From Lathyrus oleraceus (Eukaryota; Streptophyta; Magnoliopsida; Fabales; Fabaceae): a stretch of 64,000 nt of DNA. This document shows, piece after piece, positions 55,840-64,000 of this stretch. Under the pieces are notes generated by a model. The model did not search any database. It was given only the letters and a program-made list of their open reading frames with translations, and had not been told where the DNA came from. Position 1 is the stretch's first letter. Each line of letters begins with the position of its first letter. The stretch lies in assembly GCF_024323335.1 (NCBI RefSeq), contig NC_066584.1, positions 238,371,494 through 238,435,493 of the forward strand. Direction: 5' to 3'. Made by a program: the position numbers and the translations under genes.

Positions 55840-57415
55840 GTGGACGACGGGATCGGGTACAACGACGGTCTCGCTGAACCATCCTAGCCTGTAAGGAATC
55901 CTGAGCGGTCCTCACCTCTCGAAGGTTACCTAAAATGGAACCCTGAGTGGCTTCTATGAGTGCAATATGCTGACGGTGGTAGTGTTGCTGACGGGCTTGT
56001 GTATTTGTGATCGTTTGTAGGGACTGTAAAACAGTGTCATAGGACCTGTCTGTCCTCCGCTACGATTCTTGCATGAAGCTCATGTTATTCGCCAGTTGTT
56101 GTTGGATGGTAGAGAGTAGGTCGTCACGCCTTTGCTCTCTAGCCATGTGGTCATGCCACATCTCTTCTGTAATATAAAAGCCAGGAGTGGTACCTGCAGA
56201 AGAAGAAGATGGTGCGGTGTGTGGTGGTGAAGGATGATGGGGGGACACATCAGGTACGGGAGATCTCTCTCTCCGATCATATTCTTCATCAGTGTCATGT
56301 CCCGCCTCATCAGGATCATTAGGAGGAAGAGGACCCAAAACAGGTGGAGCATATAAAGCGTAGGTCCAATTCCTTTCATCTCGTACATTAGTACGTCTAG
56401 TGCATGGTAAAACAACAGATGGGATAGCTACACCATGAACCATAAGTACATAGCCTCCTTCTCTCCTTAAACAACACAATTTCATGTCTCTCAGAAATTT
56501 TAGGTTAATTGTGCGGGGAGGTAAGGGGTCTAGGGTAGCTATCTCATTGTTCAGGTTAAGCGCCCGAGCAATAGACGTAATCAATCCTCTGAAAGAAATC
56601 GGTCTCGCTTTATTTAAAGTTAAAGTCATATGAGCGAGCATGAACGGGACCGAGTTAATTCGTCTATTTGTGAGGCTTCCTTGCAAAAATAGAAGCTCTC
56701 TAGCATTAACCTTATTCGGATTCTCCCGGCCAAAAATAGTACATGCCAACAGATATCTAAAAACTCTGATGGCCGGGTTATGGATAGTCGAGGCAAGAAC
56801 TCCTTCAAAAGAATTTATGGAAGTGTTTGACAATCTCTGTCAGAAGGAGAACACCTCGACTGACCAATCCGAATCCAAAGGGGCCTCACAAATAGCACCG
56901 TCCCTAGGAGGGATTCCTAACAAGCCTGCTAGTTCGTCGATACTGAATTCATATTCAACAACAAACATTCTAAATCTGACAGTACCAATTGTGCTAGCAG
57001 TGTTAGGATTGACAATATAAATTAAAGAACTTAAAAATTCGATTGTCAATCGCTCATAGGTAGGTTCTTTATTTGAAAAGAAATTATGCAAACCTAAATT
57101 GTCTAGTAAATGAAATATGCTATGATAGATACCTAGAGTATAGAGACAATTTTCATCAACATACCTTGTCGGGAGGATCTCCCGATTTTGCAATCGTTCG
57201 ATAATCTTCCTTTGCCTATCTCCCGGTTTTCCTCCTCGAAGAATGAATCCATTAAACTCCATTGCGTAGCTCTTGTAATGAGATGAAGAAGATGAAGTGG
57301 AATGTGAAAAGGTTGGATTTTTATGAAATCCGACGGATGAAAATGAAAATGGAAATCGGGAAAATGATTTGTATGGTGTGAGGATGAGAAAGGTGTGAGC
57401 TTTTTGTGGGTTCAA
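55840..57415 (-). pseudogene. ATHILA ORF1-type (env-position) gene, copy 2
   Basis: The likely N-terminal frame starts at 57415 or, more plausibly, at the internal Met near 57262 (MEFNGFILRGGKPGDRQRKI). It has PTRYVDENCLYTLGI, TYERLTIEFLSSLIYIVNP, RFRMFVVEYEFSIDELAGLL, then after one frameshift (near 56837) HNPAIRVFRYLLACTIFGRE, PISFRGLITSIARALNLN and LRDMKLCCLRREGGYVLM. The tail (56330-56060) is Pro/Asp/Ser-rich with a short helix. These are the ATHILA ORF-1 family blocks (PF03078). The protein sits where envelope-like ORFs lie in Athila; no clear transmembrane segment is seen. Distant paralogue of copy 1. Confidence 0.8.
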
Positions 57416-57507
57416 GGATGTTTTTGCAAGGTGGAAAAATGGCTTTGGAAGGTTGTAAGGTGTGAAAATGGTGAAGAAAGGGAGTTTGCTCCGAGCTTAT
57501 ACAAATG

Positions 57508-57546
57508 TTGTGGCGGGCGCCACAGGGTCTATGGCGGGTGCCACAA
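57508..57546 (-). repeat. Two LTR-type GTGGCG-N2-CGCCAC dyads upstream of copy 2
   Basis: GTGGCGGGCGCCAC at 57509-57522 and a variant at 57532-57545, the same unit as in the LTR array, about 100-130 bp upstream of the copy-2 frame. Confidence 0.75.
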
Positions 57547-57765
57547 AGGCAAAATTCGGCTGGGCCGGATTTTGGTCCTTTGGCTTGGGCTTCTCGTTGT
57601 CTTTTGGCTTGAGGGGTCCGGGTAGCGTTTGTCTTGTAATTTTCCTAGTATCGTTGGCTTGCATAATTTTATAAAAGTAAAAATAAAAATAAAACAAAAT
57701 TTAAATATTAGACTAATAAATAAATAAACAACTAAAATAAAAAATGTAAATAAAACAAACACAAG

Positions 57766-57893
<128 letters not shown>

Positions 57894-58014
57894 TAGAAAT
57901 ATCAATGTGTAGACATAGTTGATAAAATATCCCAAATGCGATGATATAAAATGAGTTATGTAAATGCGAGAAATATAAGCATAAAAAGAGATAAAATAAG
58001 ATGAAATGATAAGA

Positions 58015-59292
58015 TCATATAGTAGGGATGTCGTCTTCCTGAGTAGATCCACGGAGCATGGCTACCTCCTGCCTAAGCTCTGCGATCTCCTGGTATAAAC
58101 AATCGGCTTCAGTAGCGTGGGTGAGATCAGATACTCCCAACTGTAAGGTGAGGTCAGCCACCTCCTGTCTAAGCTCTGCAATCTCTCTACGACATTCTGC
58201 AATCTGGGTGCGGATGTCTGGGGTCTGCAATGATAGATTGTTAGAGAATACAATGATCCTGGGAGAAGGTGGTGTAGGCGTATACTCAGCAATAGGTGGT
58301 GATCTCGACTCCTCGATAGTCTCTCCCTGGCCCTCTAGAGCATAACTCTAGTTTGCTGGATCATGCACACTAGTCATCATAGGATCAGGTAGTATGAAAT
58401 AATGAATAGCCTCGCTGTCGACTAGCAATCGGAACTGACATGGATGGAAAAAGGCTCTCCTCATCAACTCTCTGGTCAAACAGAAGTCGATGTCCATCGT
58501 AGTGTACCCACAGTAGGTCCAGAGATGTAACAGCTTGCGAGATAGACCTAAAGTGACAACAATCTGTGTAATGATCCCGCCCACATGGATGACTCCTTCG
58601 GTCGATCTGGAGACACCGTTGAGGCCACATAACAGAAAGTTCCCACATGCTACTGGGCGCGACTAGGATGCACAAAATAGTAGGAAGATCTCCTATTCAC
58701 TCAGTAATGTCTCAGCATCCGGTCTTCCTAGAAAGGAATGTGCCAATATCATCTGGAAGTATCTAAAGGCATGGTTATGTATGACCTGAGACAGCTGCGT
58801 AGATGGATCCTGGCTTCCACCACCTGATATATCACTCCAAAACTTCTCCACTTCCTTACCCAGAAAATATCCCATAGGTGTGTCCGGGATAGCATCAGGA
58901 GTGGTCTGGAAACCCAATAGGTCACCAAACTCTTTCTGGCTAAAAGAGTACTCAACTCCAAAGAGCCTGAAAACAGCATACCCATCTGGTCCAGAGTATG
59001 GGTCATAATCGAATGAACTGAGGAACTCCAATGTCAAGTTCCTGTAGGTGTTACTTAAGTCGTCAGCAAACTCGTCCCAGTGAAGTTGGTGACTCAGAAA
59101 TCGGATACTCGGCTCAATGCCCAGTGCCTCCATGCAGTGCTGATTAGGATAACGTGTGGGTGCCATAGGGCGCTGATAAAGAGCGATGTATCGCTCTCTC
59201 TGAGCATCATCTCTATAGGCTACGTGCATATCGTCGAAATCCTGCATCCTGCAGAAGTTAGGTAAGTGATCCTGAAAATACAAACCATTCAA
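58015..59292 (-). pseudogene. ATHILA ORF1-type (env-position) gene, copy 1
   Basis: Starts MNGLYFQDHLPNFCRMQDFD at 59292. Core blocks are PTRYPNQHCMEALGIEPSIR, TYRNLTLEFLSSFDYDPYSG, RLFGVEYSFSQKEFGDLLGF and HNHAFRYFQMILAHSFLGRP, ending in the first frame at 58693. A frameshift/stop there is followed by readable sequence (GGIITQIVVTLGLSRKLLHL, MDIDFCLTRELMRRAFFHPC) to 58348. A heptad-rich coiled-coil tail (IAECRREIAELRQEVADLTL, repeated as EIAELRQEVAMLRG) runs to 58015. Same family as copy 2 (shared PTRY, LGI, TY..LT.EFLSS, VEY.FS, LLG, HN.A.R.F). Role unknown. Confidence 0.82.
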
Positions 59293-59354
59293 ATATTTAG
59301 TCTCGTGAAAAATAAAAATAAAAATAAATTAAATAAATGCGAAAAAGTAAAATG

Positions 59355-59400
59355 AAAAACCATGGGTTACCTCCCACGCAGCGCTTGTTTAACGTTATTA
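59355..59400 (-). other. Conserved pol/env boundary motif
   Basis: Minus strand AACAAGCGCTGCGTGGGAGG lies between the integrase stop and copy 1. I recognise a near-identical phrase from this position in other Athila elements; its role (splice signal, second plus-strand primer or RNA structure) is not known to me. Confidence 0.5.
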
Positions 59401-59416
59401 GCTTGACGATTAGAAT

Positions 59417-60632
59417 TTATACACCTGTAGTAGTAGGAATCGGTGGATCAATCAGAGTGTGGCTTGAGTAGTATGCTGGAATGTCTCCTCCTTCGTAGAG
59501 CTTCAATCTTTGTCCATTTACAATGAATGGACTACATGTTTCGTTCTTGATTTCTACGGCTCCGGATCTCAAAATCTTGGATACTTCGAAAGGGCAGTCC
59601 ATCTTGAGCGTAGCTTCCTAGGGAAGAGTCGTAACCTAGAGTTGAAAAGGAGAACAAGATCGCCTATATTGAAGTTTTTCTTTACTATTCTTTTGTCGTG
59701 ATAGGCTTTTGTTCTCTCTTTGTATATTTTTGCATTCTCGTAGGCAGATTGCCTAAGTTCTTCTAGTTTATGAATGTCAAGGGTACGCTTTTCTCCGGCG
59801 GTCAGGTAGTCTAAATTCAAAGTTTTAATGGCCCAATAGGCCTTATGCTCTAACTCGAAAGGTAAGTGACAGGATTTTCCATAGACTAGTTGGTAAGGAG
59901 TTGTTCCTATAGGGGTTTTGAAAGCGGTTCTATAGACCCATAATGCTTCTTGAAGCTTCTGAGACCAGTCTCTCCTAGAAATAGAAACAGTTTTCTCTAG
60001 GATTTGTTTTATCTCCCTATTAGATACTTCTACTTGGCCACTAGTCTGTGGGTGGTATGGTGTTGCTACTTTATGCCTAACTCCATATTTTCTTAAAAGT
60101 TTATCAAATATTCTCGATATGAAGTGTGATCCTCCATCGCTTATGACTAAACGTGGTGTTCCAAATCTAGGAAATATATAGTTTTTAAATAGTTTGATCA
60201 CCACCCTAGTATCGTTTGTGGGTGCAGCTATAGCTTTAATCAACTTAGACACATAGTCTACAACTACTAAGATATACCTGTTTCCTAAGGATGGTGGGAA
60301 GGTCCCATGAAATCTATACCCCATACGTCGAAGAGTTCTACTTCCTGAATGTTTCTTAGAGGCATTTCATCACGCCTTGAAATGTTTCCAGTGCGTTGGC
60401 ATCTGTCACATTTGACAATGCAAGCATAGACATCTCGCCACATGGTAGGCCAGAATAGGCCAGCTTGAAGAATCTTGGCGTATGTCTTAGAGGTGCTCGC
60501 ATGTCCACCATAAGGTGCAGAATGACAATGCTTGATAATACTATTTACCTCTTCTTCTGGAACGCCACGGCGAAAAATGCCATCTTTACCCCTTTTGAAA
60601 AGGAGTGGTTCATCCCAATAGAAGTTTCTCAC
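59417..60632 (-). pseudogene. Athila D integrase
   Basis: The zinc-finger part (60632-60400) has HCHSAPYGGHASTSKTYAKI and CIVKCDRCQRTGN (HHCC). The catalytic core has VWGIDFMGP (first Asp), [20 protein letters not shown] (second Asp) and [20 protein letters not shown] (Glu), all conserved. The C-terminal part has [20 protein letters not shown] and AVEIKNETCSPFIVNGQRLK, ending near 59417. Two single-base frameshifts are evident, near 60300 (after FMGP) and near 59600, so the copy cannot make one polypeptide. Integrase inserts the cDNA copy. Confidence 0.92.
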
Positions 60633-61412
60633 ATCGTGGAAGAATTTCTTCTTGCGGTGGTAGTCAAGATCAGGGGGTACAATATCAGCAGCTAGGTAAT
60701 TAACAAAGTCTGCATACCAGGGTACGTTACTTATTGCTAAGGAATTTTGGGAGTGCTCATGAGGGCTTAGGTTATCATCTTCAATGGTTTCTAGTCTAGC
60801 TATCAGTCTATCATAGGCGAAATCATCATTTATGGGTACTAGTTCAGGTTTTAGATGTTCTAGCCTAGAGAGGTGATCGACTACTACATTTTCAGTGCCT
60901 TTTTTATCTCTTATATCTAAATCAAACTCTTATAGTAATAGAATCCATCAGAGTAACCTGGGCTTGGCATCTTTTTTACTTAATAGGTAACGAATGGCAG
61001 CGTGATCAATGTAAACTATAATTTTTGCTCCTACTAGATAAGATCTAAATTTGTCTATAGCAAAAACTACAACGAGTAATTCTTTTTCAGTTTTTGCGTA
61101 GTTAAGTTGGGCAGCGTCTAGGGTTCTACTGGCATAATAAATGGCATGTAATTTTTTTTCTTTCCTTTGTCCTAGAACGGCTCCAACCGCATAATCACTA
61201 GCATCGCACATTATCTCAAAAGGCTCTGATCAATCGGGTGGTTTCATAATGGGTGCTGATATTAATGCTTGCTTTAAAAGATTAAATGCTTCATTACATT
61301 TTTCATTGAAAATGAATTCAGCATCTTTCATTAAAAGTCCAGTTAAAGGTTTAGTTATTTTGGAGAAGTCCTTGATAAAACGCCGGTAGAATCCAGCGTG
61401 TCCAAGAAAGCT
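60633..61412 (-). pseudogene. Athila D RNase H and connection
   Basis: Continues the pol frame after the stop at 61413: GHAGFYRRFIKDFSKITKPL, then (61211-60948) [40 protein letters not shown] and [20 protein letters not shown]. These are RNase H motifs with catalytic Asp (DAS), Glu (TEKE) and Asp (YIDH, normally TDH). Beyond that DLDIRDKKGTENVV leads to integrase. Four in-frame stops (61413-61415, 61230-61232, 60948-60950, 60930-60932) interrupt an otherwise continuous frame. Confidence 0.88.
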
Positions 61413-64000
61413 TCAGACTTCTCTAATAGTTTTAGATGGTTTTAGGTTTTCTATAACTTCTATTTTAGCTCTATCTACCTCTATACCTTTTTCGGAAACT
61501 ATATGTCCTAAAACAATTCCTTCGGTCACCATGAAATGATACTTTTCCCAGTTTAGCACGAGGCTTACCTCCAGGCATCTCTCCAGGATTTTCTCAAGGT
61601 TAGCAAGACAATTATGGAAGTCAAATCCGCAAACCGAGAAATCATCCATAAACACTTCCATAATACCATCTAGGTAGTTTGCAAAGATGGACATCATGCA
61701 GCATTGGAAAGTAGCTGGGGCATTACAGAGGCCGAATGGCATTCGTCTGTAGGCAAAAGTTCCATAAGGGCATGTAAAGGTAGTTTTTTCTTGATCTTCG
61801 GGGTGAATAGGCATTTGGAAGAATCCTGAGTATCCATCTAGATAACACAAGTAAGAGTGTCTGGCTAGACGCTCCAACATCTGGTCTATAAATGGTAAAG
61901 GGAAATGATCCTTCCTGGTTGCTTTATTTAATTTTCTATAATCTATACACATCCGCCATCCTCCTTCTAACCGTTTTGCTATATGTTCGCCTTTATCACT
62001 TTGCACGACTATGATGCCTCCCTTTTTAGGTACTACATGCACAGGGCTCACCCACTTACTATCCGAGATCTGATAGATTATACCTTCCTCAAGTAACTTA
62101 AGAACTTCCTTTTTAACAACATCACTCATTATAGGGTTTATTCTTCTCTGATGTTCTCTGGAGGGTTTTGAATCTTCTTCGAGCGAAATCCGATGCATGC
62201 ATACGGATGGGCTTATACTTTTCAGGTCAGATATATTATATCCTAAGGCTGAGGGATATCTTCGTAAAACTTCTAAAAGTTGGTTCGTTTCCTCTTGGCT
62301 CAAGGTAGCAGTGACTATAACTGGACGGTTCATCTCTTCATCGAGGAACTCATATCTCAGATTCTTTGGCAGTTCCTTAAGTTCTAAGGTTGGTTTCTTA
62401 GGGCATGGCATAGGATCTGGGGTAAGGGATAAACATTCGTATAGGTTATCATCGATGTAGGGTTTCTTAAAGTCATCATCTTCCATTATGAGAGTCGATG
62501 GTAACTTAATCGTTTTTATAATTTCTTCTTGTTCTAATTCCCTAACACATTCATCAATGATATCTAAGGCATAACATGCGTCTCCAATCACAGGTGCCAT
62601 AAGAAATTTCGAAAGTATAAATTCTATTTTCTCGTCACCTACCTCAAAGGTCAACTTTCCTCGCTTGACATCTATTATGGCTCCAGCAGTTGATAAGAAT
62701 GGTCTACCTAGAAGGATCGATATATCATTGTCCTCTTTGATGTCCATGACAACAAAATCAGTAGGGATAAATAACTGACCTATCCTAACAGGGACATCTT
62801 CTAAAATGCCTATCAAATATTTAACAGATCTATCAGCTAACTGAAGTGACATCTTAGTGGGTTGTAATTCTCCTAAGTTTAACCTCTCACAAACCGCTAA
62901 AGGTATTAAGCTCACACTAGCTCCTAAGTCTAGAAAATCTTTTTCGATGACATGACTACCAAAAAGACAAGGAATGGAGAAATTTCCAGAATCTTTATTT
63001 TTTTTGGCTAATTTATTCTCGGAAATGGCATTACATTCCAAGAGCTTCGAATCGTCTAGTCTACGTTTGTTGGTAAGGATGTCTTTGAGAAACTTTGCAT
63101 AAGAAGGTATTTGGGTGATGGCTTCTGTGAAAGGGATTTCTACGTGAAGTTTTTCTATAACTTTAATAAATTTTTGATATTGGTTATTGATCTGGGTTTG
63201 TTTGAGTCTTTGCGGATATGGTATAGGTGGTTTATATGGCGGGGGTGGTACATAAGTTTTATCTTTAGGTTTTCTCCTTTTTTCTTGACCTTCCTGGTTT
63301 TCAGATTCCTCTGGTTCCTTTACTTCGTCCGGGGGTTTGGTATATTCCTTAGAAGTTTTGGGTTCACTCAATCTTGGGTTTGGTGGCTCATCATAAGCGT
63401 TCCTACTTCCTAGGGTAATAGCATTAGCTTGTCCTCTTGGATTTTGTTGAGGTTGTCCAGGGAACTGTCCTCCAGGTGTAGTCTCAGGGGCTTGGTTTAA
63501 AGCTACCTGAGAGATCTCGGTTTCAAGCATCTTAGTATGAGTAACTATTTGGTCAACCTTGGTTCCTAACTGGGTAATCAATTCGCTAACATGAATGTTC
63601 TGGTTCATGAACTCCTTGTTTTGTTGGGTTTGAGCGGTGATAAAATTTTCCATAATTTTCTCAAGGCTCGGCTTTGGTGGCACAGGTTGCATAGGTTGAT
63701 TTGATCTTGGGGCTTGGTAACTAGTTTGTCTCAGAGGCTCATTATTTTGGATAGGGTTATTGTTCTTATAGGAGAAGTTCGGGTGATTCCTCCATCCAAG
63801 GTTATAGGTATTCGAGTATGGGTTCCCTTGGGTGTAGTTCACTTGCTCAGAGTGGGTTTCGTTTAATAGACTGCATTCTGCAGATTGGTGTCCTTTGGTT
63901 CCACATATCTCACAATCCGACGAAACTGCGGCTACAGTATTCGGGTTCATGCACATATGCTCGACCTTAAGGGCTAATGCGTCCATTTTAGCTTGCATCA
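61413..64000 (-). CDS. Athila D gag end-protease-RT, long open frame (partial)
   Basis: An open frame of at least 861 codons enters from the right edge. In order: zinc knuckle CEICGTKGHQSAEC (about 63920-63880), NPYSNTYNLGWRNHPNFSYK, a Pro/Gln-rich linker, the pre-protease block FIKVIEKLHVEIPFTEAITQ, protease DFLDLGASVSLIPLAVCERL with ILLGRPFLSTAGAIIDVKRG, RT with GGWRMCIDYRKLNKATRKDH, PYGTFAYRRMPFGLCNAPAT and catalytic EVFMDDFSVCGFD, and the thumb LVLNWEKYHFMV. The DLGAS protease motif is the usual form in this lineage. It stops at 61413, where a TGA replaces what is normally an Arg codon after TIREV. Gag N-terminus and 5' LTR lie outside the window. Confidence 0.92.
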   Translation of the reverse strand, partial: MQAKMDALALKVEHMCMNPNTVAAVSSDCEICGTKGHQSAECSLLNETHSEQVNYTQGNPYSNTYNLGWRNHPNFSYKNNNPIQNNEPLRQTSYQAPRSNQPMQPVPPKPSLEKIMENFITAQTQQNKEFMNQNIHVSELITQLGTKVDQIVTHTKMLETEISQVALNQAPETTPGGQFPGQPQQNPRGQANAITLGSRNAYDEPPNPRLSEPKTSKEYTKPPDEVKEPEESENQEGQEKRRKPKDKTYVPPPPYKPPIPYPQRLKQTQINNQYQKFIKVIEKLHVEIPFTEAITQIPSYAKFLKDILTNKRRLDDSKLLECNAISENKLAKKNKDSGNFSIPCLFGSHVIEKDFLDLGASVSLIPLAVCERLNLGELQPTKMSLQLADRSVKYLIGILEDVPVRIGQLFIPTDFVVMDIKEDNDISILLGRPFLSTAGAIIDVKRGKLTFEVGDEKIEFILSKFLMAPVIGDACYALDIIDECVRELEQEEIIKTIKLPSTLIMEDDDFKKPYIDDNLYECLSLTPDPMPCPKKPTLELKELPKNLRYEFLDEEMNRPVIVTATLSQEETNQLLEVLRRYPSALGYNISDLKSISPSVCMHRISLEEDSKPSREHQRRINPIMSDVVKKEVLKLLEEGIIYQISDSKWVSPVHVVPKKGGIIVVQSDKGEHIAKRLEGGWRMCIDYRKLNKATRKDHFPLPFIDQMLERLARHSYLCYLDGYSGFFQMPIHPEDQEKTTFTCPYGTFAYRRMPFGLCNAPATFQCCMMSIFANYLDGIMEVFMDDFSVCGFDFHNCLANLEKILERCLEVSLVLNWEKYHFMVTEGIVLGHIVSEKGIEVDRAKIEVIENLKPSKTIREV

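Overview
The window looks like intergenic, heterochromatin-type DNA of a large-genome legume, most likely tribe Fabeae (Pisum/Vicia/Lathyrus type). I infer this from several Ogre/Tat-like LTRs 4.6-7 kb long, Athila and SIRE/Maximus-like elements, and the characteristic Ogre LTR start (TGTAAGACCCC...). I found no convincing host gene, tRNA or rRNA. Almost everything is retrotransposon, largely decayed and nested, plus a Mutator-like transposase relic, foldback MITEs and microsatellites.

Layout, left to right. (A) 1-12881, minus: Ogre-like Ty3/gypsy element entering from the left edge in RT, followed rightward by the intron region, protease, gag, extra ORF1, leader and a 5.26 kb LTR. It sits in the OTU-like domain of a MULE/FAR1-type transposase pseudogene (12882-13990, minus). 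(B) 14040-19409: relic of a Transposase_28-type retroelement ORF, unclassified DNA, duplicated (TA)n microsatellites and nested MITEs. (C) 19410-24039: solo Ogre LTR with a perfect 5-bp target duplication ATGAC. (D) 24045-25640: Ty1/copia scraps; then a second Transposase_28-type ORF with its own TATA (26039-27580). (E) 27600-38640: Tat-type element, plus (LTR end, PBS, RT, RNase H, integrase, 3' UTR tandem repeats, then an antisense ORF relic). It is interrupted by a 3'-truncated Athila (31024-35966, minus), flanked by an unusual ~185-bp duplication, and by an Athila-like solo LTR (37084-38117). (F) 38645-42541: SIRE/Maximus-type copia element cut inside RT. (G) 42542-52913: an LTR fragment, then a second Ogre-like element, plus (LTR 42858-49859, PBS, ORF1, start of gag). 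(H) 52914-64000: the youngest-looking element, an Athila, minus, with a long gag-pol frame, integrase, two divergent tandem ATHILA-ORF1-type genes, polypurine tract and 3' LTR; it continues past the right edge.

Insertion order is readable: copia, then LTR fragment, then Ogre, then Athila; and Tat, then Athila pieces. The genes work only as retrotransposon modules (gag coat; protease, RT/RNase H and integrase enzymes; extra ORFs of unknown role), and nearly all carry stops or frameshifts.

The two most interesting non-coding signals are (1) a short hairpin near the 3' end of Ogre-type LTRs whose stem shows compensatory and G-U-preserving changes between copies, and (2) family-specific CpG-containing dyad arrays placed just upstream of the TATA-like box in three different Athila LTRs, with the same arm design (arm-CG-N0-3-CG-arm) but unrelated sequence.
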